Below are positions 35,825 to 46,974 of a stretch of DNA of 64,000 bases, in pieces. The stretch lies in assembly GCA_024500155.1 (NCBI GenBank), contig CM044867.1:12785632-12849631 (forward strand), read 5' to 3'. Both the position numbers and the translations under genes were made by a program. Under the pieces are notes generated by a model. That model had not been told where the DNA came from and made no database searches. It saw only the letters and a program-made list of their open reading frames with translations. The DNA is from Chenopodium formosanum. Its lineage: Eukaryota > Streptophyta > Magnoliopsida > Caryophyllales > Amaranthaceae. Numbering within the stretch: the first letter of the stretch is position 1; each line of letters opens with the position of its first letter.

Positions 35825-37458
35825 GGATTTCTATTTATATTCCTGAAATTTATTTAATTTTGGCAATTATTTAGAATGAGCGGATGAGACTCGAAAAATT
35901 CTAAGTATTTCATGTGCGTGATTTGATTAACATTATTGTCATATGCATTAAAAGGTCCTCATGGGAGCACCCCATGAGTCAATCCATAGGAATTTCACAC
36001 GTAGGAAATTTGGGAAATATCTTTCATGACTAGAATCGAAAAGGTAATACGAAAACTGGAAAATTCGAAGAACATAGGAACTTGCCGAGGCATGTAGGAA
36101 CTAGCCTCTAGAAAGCAGGGCTTGTCGCCCGTAAAAAGTTTCTGTCGCCTGGCGACAGTTCTGTCGCCTGGCGACAGGGACTTTTTTGCGGCGACAGCCC
36201 CTGTTGTCTGGCGCCAAGTTCTTCCAATACTGAGCCAGGGTCCTGTCTTCTTGCTTTGACCTTTTCTAGTGTTATTGGCTCGATTTTGCTTATTGATTGA
36301 ATCGTTTTCTCACTTTTCTGAAACCCATATGTGTTCTACATATGGATATAACCCTCTGGGGGTTCCTTGCTTCGCCTGCCCAATGGAGTATCCCACTATT
36401 TTGTGCAAAGCTCAGATTTGGGGACGTGTATGTCTTGGAACCTATCCAACCATGGCGTCGAGTCCGGTCTCCTACCGCGCTCGCGGAATCTTGTCCATTC
36501 GCTCCAACCCTCTTGGCAGGCTTGTGTGCAATGCATATAGATTCTTAACTATACACCTTCTTATGACTTAACCCACATCCTCGAACTTTAGAGAACTAGA
36601 GCCATGGTTAGGTTGCAAACTCATCTTGTGACTATGTGAACTATGTGTACCTCTTGCTTGAATATATTATATGTGTGCTAACCGTTTGTTTGACTTGTTT
36701 TCAAGACTAATAAATGAACTAATGACTAAAAGGACTTTGTCTAACTAATTAATTAATTAATCTTGAACTAATTAAAGACTAATAATTTAATCAATTCGAC
36801 TTAGTACGACTTTAGGCATGTCCACTTAGAGTAAAAGTACTGGAAACAGTCCAGATTAATGTTCCAGCAATGGCGCAGGAGTTTGGACTGTGGCGCTGCA
36901 GTCTAGTGTCTGTCGCCTGGCGACAATTTTGTCGTCTGGCGACAGGCTTTAGACAGTGGCGACAGTTCTGTTGCTTTGGCGACAGTCCAGTTTTCTTACC
37001 CGAGTCATCACATTGAGTCGAATTAATAAATCTGTTAATCGAATTAATCAATTTGTTGGTTATTTAAACCATGTTCAAGTTTTTAATTGAATTTAGGCAT
37101 ATAAAAGTCTCATGGTCGCACACTGGTAGTCAATGCATGTCACTCACATTCACATAAAGCACATTATAACCATGATTAGAGAGTCTTGAATGCGTGTTTT
37201 CCGTCATTTTTTTTTGGGGGGGTAAGTCGGATATTAATCCTCCAATATAATTTCCCTTAATATATACATAATATGTACCCCATCATATTTTTTTTTTAAC
37301 ATAAAGTCAAGTCAATTAGAGTCAAATATTAAAACAAATATGGTTTAAATTACAGCGCGTGGTCAAGAAAGGAAGGGCGTCTAATCAAAGACAATACTTT
37401 CGTTCAAGTCTTACTTTTCGACAAACCAATCGGTAGGAAAAGAAAGGCTAAGAAGGCA
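35825..37458 (+). other. Family C 5' leader with two palindrome arrays
   Basis: A noncoding 1.6-kb leader. Palindrome arrays lie at 36142-36215 (two perfect CTGTCGCCTGGCGACAG units) and 36910-36985 (starts 36910, 36929, 36949, 36968). A T-run and G-run follow at 37207-37222. The frame at 36269-36571 shows no domain. Confidence 0.75.
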
Positions 37459-38457
37459 ATGTCTAGTCAAGAAGAACTTAATGAAGTTAGGGGACAGGTA
37501 GCCAACTTGGCTGAGATGCTGCAAAACCTATCACTGCAAATCAACAACCCTGAGAAACAGAAACAAATGGACCTAATCCAAGAAAGTTTGGGCAAGCTAT
37601 CTAATGATTTCAGATTTCAAGAGATTAGCTCTCAAGGGGTCTCGGTGGATAAGGATCTCCTTCCACAAAAGTTCAATCCTAACGACATCCCTAAGTTCAA
37701 GGCTATGGACAATCCTTACTTTCATTTAAGGGCTTTTGAAACTGTAATGGGTATTAAGGGAATAGATAGGAAAGCTTTCCATTCTGTATTCTCATTATCT
37801 TTAGAAGCTGTATGCCAACAGTGGTACTTTTCACTTGATAAAGAAAAGACCTCTAGTTGGGAATCTATTGTGACCGCTTTCATCGAAAGATATAAATGCA
37901 ACATACAAGTGGAGACCGATCACAGAGAATTAGAAATGCTGAAACAGAAAGAGAATGAGGGTTTCACCTCCTTCTTCAATAAATGGAGGGAAACCACTGC
38001 AAAAATGGTTGAAGTGCCTAGTGAAAAGGAATCTGTTAGGATGTTCATCAAGAACCTCCAAGAAAAATATTCCAAACACCTAAAATACCAAAACAACCTG
38101 AACACTTTCAAAGCAGTGTATGACATTGGGATTAACATTGAGGATGACCTCACCAAACAAAAGCTTGCTAATAATAGCTCAAGTAGTGGCTGGAAAAACA
38201 AGAAGAACGACAATCCTTCTTCATCCAAATCTACCCACTCAAATAATGTTAATACTTTTCCCCTTAATGAAGTACTAGCAATGAACAACAATCAAGGGCA
38301 AAAGAAACCGTTTAGGAAGAACTATACTCCTATCGGTATGAGTTATGACACCGCGTTTGATCGCCTACATGCAAAAGGTCTCATAACTCCCATTGGACCA
38401 TTTGGAGATCCACCCGTCGAAAGGAGAACCGCTAACTGGAATCCAAATGCACATTGA
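37459..38457 (+). pseudogene. gag: Family C Gag
   Basis: A 332-codon frame homologous along its length to the family B Gag (shared YDIGINIED, TP(I/L)GM(S/T)YD, GLITPIGPF, NWNPNAH). It starts MSSQEELNEV. The TGA at 38455-38457 falls at the first cysteine position of a CX2HX4HX4C zinc knuckle (compare CKFHQGRGHSTEQC in B2). The frame continues unchanged after it, so this is a nonsense mutation or, less likely, a readthrough site. Gag would assemble particles and bind genomic RNA. Confidence 0.9.
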
Positions 38458-39696
38458 AAATATCACCAAGGTAGAGGTCATCCCACAGAAAATTGTTGGA
38501 GGTTAAAGGAAGCCATTCAAGATTTGATTGATAGCAACAAGCTCCCATTGCCCCCTGCAAGTAAAAAGCCAAGCATCAACACTGCACCGCTATCGGATTC
38601 CTTAGCTATTTCTGACGAAGAAAACCAAGAGGATCCTTCTAATCTTATAGAACCTATCGAGACTATTGAAGAAGAAATCTTCGAAGATGCTCTCGAACTT
38701 CCCATTCAAGAATACGCATCTAAACAGGAAGTAGTGGCACTAACACTAATACTCGAGAAATTGAAGGAGTTTATATCACAAACTTTTGAAGCCATAAAAG
38801 AACAAAATGAATTGCTCAAGAAAAAGAAACCCTTCTCTTTCCAAGTGATTGACACCCCTAAAAAGAGCACTAGGAAATATACTCCAATTGGGATGTCATA
38901 CACCAACATGTTCAAAATGCTCTTTGAAAGTGGAAAAGTCAAACCCCTCGAGCCAAAGCCCTTTGAGTCATTAAAAAGGACAGACAAGTACTACTGCGCA
39001 TATCACCAATCCGGGGGACATACAATCGAACAATGCTTTAGATTTAAAGACTTGGTTCAACGCTTGATTGATGAGGGAAAGCTAGTTCAATTACCACGGG
39101 ATGCCACAATAAATGGAGTATGGGACAGTGATGACGAGGATGTTTATCTCAAAGACATTGAAGAAACTCCTCTATCGACAATTTATCCAGTAAGTGACAT
39201 TTGGGACGACGAAGACTCACCCATAGATGTCCTCACTAGATCCGGGAGGGTCCAACCACCCATTTCAACACAACCCATACCTTCTATCCAGCAAATTCCC
39301 ATACCTATTATAGAAGACAACGACGTTGTCAAACAGCTAAAAAAGACTAAGGTAGAAATGAACGTATGGAAGCTCTTAGCCACATCTCGAGAACATAGAA
39401 TAGCAGTTATGGATGCTTTGGCTAAAGTAGGCATAGATTCGGACACTACTCCTGAGGGACTCGCGAACTTCCTCACGAGTGATCTCCCAAGTCCAATTAA
39501 TTTAGTCACCTTTTCAGATAAGGATCTACCCCCGGAAGGTGACAAACACAACAAGGCTCTAAATCTCACGGTTATATGCAAAAGAATGAACGTCCCTATG
39601 ACCCTTGTTGATAACGGCTCAGCAATTAACGTATGCCCTCTTAGAACTGCCAGGATGCAGGGTATAAGAGATGAGGATTTATCCCCATCAACCTAG
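38458..39696 (+). pseudogene. pro: Family C Gag C-terminus and protease
   Basis: The same frame as gag, open from the TGA to a TAG at 39694-39696. It holds the rest of the first knuckle, an acidic linker, a second CX2HX4HX4C knuckle (CAYHQSGGHTIEQC, about 38995-39036), an LTRSGR segment and the aspartic protease signature VDNGSAINVCP near 39606-39640. The TAG lies inside the protease region, with homology resuming immediately after it. Confidence 0.88.
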
Positions 39697-42600
39697 GGGA
39701 TAAGAGCTTATGACAATTCGCGGCGACAGGCATTAGGGACAATCACCATGAATATAACTGCAGGTGCAATTGAACATGCAACTACGTTTCAAGTAGTCGA
39801 TATTAAAGCTTCCTTCAACTTGCTGCTAGGACGCCCTTGGCTCCATGATCTTAAGGCCGTCCCTTCATCTCTTCATCAACAAGTAAAAGCTATAGTGGGA
39901 GGTATTCCAATCACCATTGATGCTTCGTCTATGAGGATTAAAACAATAGAGAATCCACTAATTAATGTGGAACATGACGAAAACGACGAAGATCTGTGGG
40001 GCTTTAGTGAAGAGGTCTCCTTAATAGAGGAAGACGAAAGGACCCTTCTTCATTATGACCTCCACTCAAACATGGTGACGAATACTATCTTAAGAAAACA
40101 AGGACACTTTCCTGGAATGACTCTAGGAAAGAAAAAGGGAATAGCCGAGTATATGTCTTTTCCTGGCCTTCCTAAATTGGATACATTCGGACTTGGTTTC
40201 GAACCAACTCGTGAATATCTCAAATGGGCTCAGAAAAAGTTAAAGGCACGAAGAGATGCCCGTGTACAAAAAAGAGAAATACCCATGGATCAATATCCTC
40301 TCACTCTAAATGGGCAATTTATAAAAGAAGGAGAGGATTACCCTTGTTTTGAATTTCCCGAACCTTTTGTCGTAAATGGTATAAGGCAGCCTGGATTCGA
40401 AATCTTCCTGGATTGTTGTTTACTAGACGAGATCCCAGTCCCAGTATATAAAGAAAAAGCACCTCCTTGTTTCGACTTTAATGTCATGGGACTCCTCTTC
40501 GGAAGAGAAAAGAACGAGCCAAAGTATATGGAAGATAATTCATCACTTATTCAAGCAGTACTCCAAAGTGAGAATTTTGATCCTTCCAAACTTATTACTC
40601 CAGTAGAAGATCAAGAGCGTGGATGGCGCAAGACAGTGAGAATCATCACTACAAATGGAAAAGAGATTTCAGTGACCACGGGACAAGGACCGATTTTCGA
40701 AGAGTCGTCTGAGTCAGAGTCTGAATTAGAGTCACCCCCTATCGAGTCTTCAAATTCCTTAGTTATAACATCTTCCTCTTCTTCTCTTACTCCTAAGATA
40801 GTTAGTAGTCAAGTTCCAACAGATATTTCTTTGTTTGATGTAATGATTTCCGAGTTCAATAATAAGTCTTCTTCCCCTTATCTCTCTTGTTTTTCTTTAT
40901 CTAAAGATAACAAACATTGCTTGGCTAATGATGAAAATGACAAAGAAATTATTAAAGCAATGGAAACACTTGAAAACAAAACACCAATAATTGAGGATAC
41001 AGAAACGGTTGATATCTCGAAAGATCCAACCATTAAAAGAGAAGTTAAAATCGGACTAACATTAAATAAAGAAGAAAGAACCGATTTAATCAATCTATTA
41101 AAAGATTTTATCGATGTATTTGCTTGGTCATATGAAGATATGCCAGGCATTAATAGAGAAATAGCTCAACACACTATACCATTAATTCCAGGAATGAAAC
41201 CTGTAAAACAAAAGTTACGTCGAATGAAACCCGACGTGGCCCTTAAAATAAAAGAAGAAGTACAAAAGCAAATAACTGCAGGTTTTATCCGGGTATCCAA
41301 ATACCCCGAATGGGTCGCTAATGTAGTCCCAGTTCCGAAAAAAGATGGTAGAGTTCGAATGTGTGTCGACTATCGAGATTTAAACAAGGCAAGTCCAAAG
41401 GACGACTTCCCTTTGCCACACATCGATATTTTGGTAGATAATACAGCAAATCATGCACTTCTCTCGTTTATGGATGGGTACGCAGGGTATAATCAAATCC
41501 TCATGGCCGAAGAAGACATGGAGAAGACGACGTTCATAACACCGTGGGGTACTTATTGCTATACGGTAATGCCATTCGGACTTAAAAACGCAGGTGCCAC
41601 TTACCAACGAGCAGCGACTGCCCTACTCCACGACATGATGCATAAAGAGGTGGAAGTCTATGTAGATGATATGATTGTAAAATCAAAAGATCGTCAAGGA
41701 CACCCAATAGCCTTACGGAAATTCTACGAAAGACTAAGAAAATACAACATGAGGCTAAACCCTTCTAAGTGTGCTTTTGGTGTTACGTCAGGAAAACTTC
41801 TAGGCTATGTCATAAGTTCTCGAGGGATAGAAATAGATCCCACAAAGATAAAAGCAATCATGTCCATGCCACCGCCCAAAACCGAAAAGCAAATCCGAGG
41901 ATTTATTGGCCGGTTACAATACATAAGTAGGTTCATATCTAAGTTGACTACGATATGTGAACCAATATTTAAGAAACTCAAGAAGAATGTACCAGTCATA
42001 TGGGACGATGAATGCCAAAAAGCCTTTGAAAAGATCAAGGCCTACCTTGCAAATCCTCCCGTATTAGCTCCAGCGCTCCCCGGAATACCCTTAAGACTAT
42101 ACTTAACAGTTACAAAGGAAACGATGGGGGCTATGCTCGCACAAGAGGTAGAAAGCAAAGAAAATGCCATTTACTATCTAAGTAAGAAAATGCTCGAGTA
42201 TGAAACGCGATACACGCCGTTGGAAAAGTTGTGCCTCGCATTGGTGTGGGCCACAACTAAACTAAGACATTATATGCTCGTGCACACGGTCTATGTAGTC
42301 TCACGAATGGATCCCTTAAAATATCTATTCGAAAGATCTACACTTAATGGACGAATTTCAAGGTGGATAGTAAATTTAGCCCAATTTGACATAAGATTTA
42401 TGCCTCAAAAAGCGATCAAAGGGTCAGTGGTTTCGGATTTTCTAGCAGATTTCCCGATAGAAGACTCAACACCTTTAGAAAACAATGAATTTCCAGATGA
42501 AGATCTAATGATGACAGAAGATGACACGTGGACTCTATACTTTGACGGAGCCTCAAACCAAAAGGGGTGCGTTGTAGGAGTCTTGTTAGTATCGCCTAAG

Positions 42601-44278
42601 GAAGAACATGTTCCTATATCCATCAAGTTAGATTTCGACGTCACTAATAACGCAGCTGAATATGAAGCATGTGTCGTAGGCCTCGAAACCGCTTTAGCCT
42701 TAGGTGTGAAAAAGCTCCGGATATTTGGAGATTCATCCTTAATCATCAACCAAATTTCCAAAAGATGGAAAGTTAGGAGCGAGAGTTTAGCCCCTTACCA
42801 GTCATATTTGGAAACCCTCACCGACCAACTGGAAAAGGTAGAATACACTTATCTACCTAGAGAAGAAAACCAATTCGCCGACGCCCTGGCAAGGTTAGCC
42901 TCAATGGTCAGAATACCTAAGGAAATTGAACAAATGCCCTTAACCATAGAAAAAAGGCATAAACCCGCCTACATTCAAGCTATAGAGGATGATGAAATAA
43001 TTCAAGAGGAAGAACCAGAGGAGGAACCTTGGTTCATAGATATATTGAATTACGTCACTAAGGGAGAATACCCTCCTCATGCCGATAAAAGAGCAAAAAG
43101 AGCACTAAGACTTTTAGCTTCCCAATTCGTACTCATAGGAAATGAGCTACACAAAAGGGTACCTAATGGACGAGCTCTATTATGTGTAGGTAAAAAGGAT
43201 GCCCAAAGGGCTATGAGGGTTATCCATGAAGGCATATGTGGAACGCATATTAACGGTAAAATGCTAGTCCAAAAGATAATGCGAGAAGGATATTATTGGA
43301 CTACCATGAACAAAGATTACCATCAATATGTAAAAAGATGCCCCAAGTGTCAAATTTATGCAAACCTTCAACACATCCCACCATCTCTTCTCTACACCTA
43401 CACCTCCCCATGGCCTTTCTCTACATGGGGGATAGACATAATTGGAAAGATTACACCCCCAGGAACAGGAGGTCATGAATACATCCTTGTTGCTATAGAT
43501 TACTTCACAAAGTGGGTGGAAGCACAATCATATGCTAAACTCACCGCCAAACATGTAGCACTCTTTATCGAAAGAAACATAATTTGCCGGTATGGAGTCC
43601 CACATGAGATGATAAGTGACAATGGTACTCACTTTCAAGGAGAATGTGAAGAACTATTACAAAAATATGGCGTCCAACACCACCATTCATCTCCGTATAG
43701 ACCACAAGCAAACGGGGCAGTTGAGGCTGCTAATAAGAATTTAAAAACAATCATCGAGAAAATGACTGAAAATTATAAAGATTGGCCTGACAAACTCCAC
43801 TTTGCACTGTGGGGATATCGCACGTCGATCCGAACATCAACAGGAAATACACCATTCAATTTGGTATACGGAATGGATGCTGTACAACCTGTAGAATTAG
43901 AGATACCTTCTTTACGCATTGCGTTAGAAAGTAAACTCGATGAGGTTGAGTGGACCAGAGCACGATATGATCGAGGAGCTAATCCTACTCGATGAAAAAC
44001 GACTAGAAGCTCTACATCATACGCAGTGCTATCAAACCCGCATGGCTAGGCATTTCAATAAAAAAGTCAAGACAAGAAATATCAAGGTAGGGGACTTGGT
44101 ATTAAAAGCCTTAAGAAAAAATGTTCTAGACCCAAGGGGAAAATTCCGCCCTAATTGGTCCGGACCATACATTGTCAAAACAATATTGTCAGGAGGCGCG
44201 GCTAAGTTAACTGACATGGATGGCAATGAATTCTCAAATATGACAAATCTTGACCAACTTAAGAAATACTACCCATAA
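39697..44278 (+). pseudogene. pol: Family C protease end, RT, RNase H, archaeal RNase H, integrase
   Basis: Open in the gag frame to 43995. The protease ends with LLGRPWLHDLKAVPSSLHQ. A linker of about 400 residues precedes RT (RMCVDYRDLNKA about 41355, YVDDMIVKS about 41660). A first RNase H follows (about 42100-42460), then a second, archaeal-type RNase H (LYFDGASNQKG about 42535; NNAAEYEA; FGDSSLI; FADALARLA). Integrase has an H-H-C-C zinc region ending CPKCQI, then D (WGIDIIG, about 43430), D (MISDNGTHF, about 43612) and E (QANGAVEAANK, about 43720). A one-base frameshift near 43965-43972 moves the integrase C-terminus to another frame, ending at 44278 (LKKYYP). Confidence 0.93.
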
Positions 44279-44300
44279 ATATTTGAGTAAACACTCAAAA

Positions 44301-44367
44301 GAGCTACGTTCGGCCTGATTCCTTAAATAAAGGATACGTAGGCAACCCGAATCGGGTGCGGCCCCTT
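44301..44367 (+). other. Conserved post-pol box of family C
   Basis: GAGCTACGTTC...CCTGATTCC...GGATACGTAGGCAACC...GGTGCGGCC lies 22 bp after the pol stop. The same block occurs in element B2 on the minus strand at 55460-55521. It is noncoding in both. Confidence 0.8.
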
Positions 44368-44453
44368 TAATTTATTCACATTCTGTATCCCCGAAGCAAA
44401 AGAGCAGCGTCTGCCAAGTTTCAAGACCGGCGCCAGAAGATAGCTTATGTCGC

Positions 44454-44523
44454 CAGACGACAATAGCTGTCGCCAGGCGACAGAGTCCAGTCGCCGGCGA
44501 CAGAACTCCGGACAGCGGCGCTA
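44454..44523. repeat. Palindrome array between pol and antisense genes
   Basis: Three to four units: TGTCGCCAGACGACA, CTGTCGCCAGGCGACAG, CAGTCGCCGGCGACAG and a degenerate half-site, at about 19-20 bp. Confidence 0.85.
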
Positions 44524-44767
44524 CTCTTCTGCGAATATTTGGACAAGTTCCGTACATTCTGGAAATTTTTTCGACTCTCGTACTCGAATTTATCTTCCGA
44601 AAATATGTATTATAATTGTTTTCATTGCTTTAATTAAAAAGTTAATTAAAATAAAAGCTGGAATTTTATTAATTAATAAAAGAAAGTACATTATTGATAA
44701 AATAAAAGCTGAAAATAAATTAATTAAAGCATAATTTGTCTAAATAAATTCAAAGACAAGCAATGTT

Positions 44768-46271
44768 CTAATCTTTCTTCTCTTTCTTCATTCTTTTCCA
44801 GTTTGTGTCTTCTTTTTCTTCTTGATCCATCACTTTTGCTAGGAGACAACCATTAGAAGATCTACATTCTATTTTAGTGTCAATAGTCTCTCCCTCTGCT
44901 AGGACCCCATGTTTCTTTTCCGTCCAAACTTCCTTTTCAGTAGAATCCACCTTTCTTTTCCCTTTATTCTTCTTAGAGCTCCTTTTCCTAGGCATAATAG
45001 GAGTTTTGAATTCAATTCTTGCCCCTAGACGTTCTTTGGCAGGAATTTTCTTGTCACCCAGTCGGTCCTTTACATTGGTCTCTTGAGAATTCTGAAACTT
45101 TCCGTCAAGCCACTGTTTTACCCTGTTTGATAGACAAGGCGGTTCCTTATAAGCAATCACCTCCCATAACGGCCTACCACTCCAATATCTATCAAAGCGC
45201 TCAATTTCTTGTGACACAGGAAATTCATAAGGGCGGCGAAGATCTCCGGTAGGGATGGTTTGTGCAAGACCATATTGTCTCAAGACTCTACAAGGGAAAT
45301 AAAAAATTAATCTCGAAAAGCTAGGGAGACGACAATATGCTTGGTTACTACAACCGATCATCGCGTCAATCCTCCACCAAGGAACAACCCACTTTATGGT
45401 AAAGTCACCGGCGGCAAACACCTTGCTCCATTCGCGGCGGCCGATCTTTAAGAATCGCTTCTTCCGACGGGTGATGTAGTTTGGAGAATAAGTTTGAATA
45501 TCATCAGGAGGATTGATAAGCTTCAACCTCTCCATGAGCCATATCTGCAAAATATTTGTATACATTAATGTTACAAGTATAAATAATAATATGCTTTAAT
45601 GATTAAATAATAGTAGTATTATGTTATACCTGTAATAAGATTGGAGAACCCCTAAACGGTGCTTTTGGGTTCCTTCTCAATGAATCCAACCATAACATAG
45701 TTTCTCCAACAATTAATGGCATGGGATTTCTCCCCGCTTCAACTTGTTCTATGACAGAAACGATCATTGATTGTCCTTCGTTATCTTTCCCGCTAACTAA
45801 GAACAATTGATTAAATAAGCAAAAAAGAAAGGCTCTTCTTTTATATGTGCGAAAATCGGGATTAGGATTATCATAATAATAATGCGCAAAATCTGTCAAA
45901 TTAACTACATTTCCATGCACTATGTTCTTTAAAGTCGTTCCACTCAAATCAAAAAAGAGTTCAAAATCTTTATAATAATACTCATTTACTCTAGGCATTA
46001 CCGCAAGATCAGTGGAATAATAACCTATGATAGCTCCAAATTCTTCCGGTAAAGGACAAATTACATCATGGAAAAATCTAAAACAATGAGTATCAATATC
46101 CCAGTACTCTACAGCAGAATATATAAAATCAGTATCAAGGGTCACTCCCCTAACCCCAAATATACCCCCCATATGAGAGAGTTCTAATGCTTTTTTGTCT
46201 TTAGCAGACAAACGACGACACCAATCATCCATGTAACCACAAAAAGTTTTCTTAGCTAAAGACATGATCAC
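44768..46271 (-). CDS. Antisense DUF7745-like gene of family C, two exons
   Basis: Coding join on the minus strand: 46271-45630 and 45544-44768, 472 residues. The intron (45629-45545) has GTATAA and TTTTGCAG borders and is in phase 0. Starts at 46271 or 46265 (MIMSL or MSLAKK). YWDIDTHCFRFFHDVICPLPEEFGAIIG resembles the start of the plant DUF7745 type, split here as YWDIDTHCFRFF and CPLPEEFGAIIG, followed by WWRIDAMIG, LIFYFPCRVLRQYG and a lysine-rich tail (PRKRSSKKNKGKRK). Family assignment is from memory of that pattern. No RT or integrase motif. The basic tail would suit a nuclear, nucleic-acid-binding protein (inference). A palindrome array and TATA box lie directly upstream. Confidence 0.75.
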
Positions 46272-46332
46272 TAATTAATTTAATAAATTGATAAGCTGAT
46301 CGAATTATGCAGTAAACGGATTATTTGGGGGC

Positions 46333-46490
46333 TATTTATAGCTTTTTTCTGTACGACGGACTTCCACTCCGTAAGGAAACGGGAAAACAAGTCTGTCGCC
46401 AGGCGACAAGATTGTCGCGTGGCGACAGAGGCTGTCGCCTGGCGACAGAGTCTTTCGCGTGGCGACAGCTTAAATGACGTGGCGCCAGTA
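46333..46490 (-). promoter_or_regulatory. Promoter-like module of the antisense DUF7745-like gene
   Basis: Palindrome units start at 46393, 46412, 46432, 46452 and 46472 (for example CTGTCGCCTGGCGACAG). On the minus strand TATAAATA follows at 46340-46333, 52 bp past the array and about 60 bp before the ATG. The array-to-TATA arrangement and spacing match the family C LTR (51 bp). Confidence 0.75.
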
Positions 46491-46591
46491 TTTCCCTCCA
46501 ACCGCATTACCTAGTACGCGTAGGAAACTGTGTTTTTACGTATATGACTTCGACTTTGACTTGACTTACTGTTTTATCCCATATTCTTATC

Positions 46592-46644
46592 TTTATTATT
46601 ATTATTATTCTTACTATTATTATTATTAATATTATTAATATTAA

Positions 46645-46684
<40 letters not shown>

Positions 46685-46712
46685 GTTGTTGTTGTTGTTA
46701 TGATAATAATTA
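46592..46712. repeat. (ATT)n/(GTT)n microsatellite
   Basis: Imperfect ATT repeats turn into GTT repeats. It lies between the two antisense genes. The minus-strand frame across it (46507-46974) is an isoleucine-rich artefact. Confidence 0.9.
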
Positions 46713-46974
46713 CCAACATTATAATAACAAAACTCATTCCTTTAAGCTTGCTCTCATTTTTCCTTTTTTCTTTGGGGGAGAGAGTCGGTATACCCTCCAT
46801 TAATATTAAAAATGACGGAAAAATTTCGCGCAAATATACACAATGCATAAACAAACTGAGCAAAATGAGTAATAAATAAAATAAATGCATATATATACAA
46901 GTGTCTAGTACATGAGTCACATAATACATAAGACAAAGTCCTATAAAAGTCAAATAAAATAAATACAGGTACAA

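Noticed and set aside
46507..46974. 155-codon minus-strand frame rich in isoleucine
   Set aside because: It is a translation of the ATT microsatellite and its flanks.
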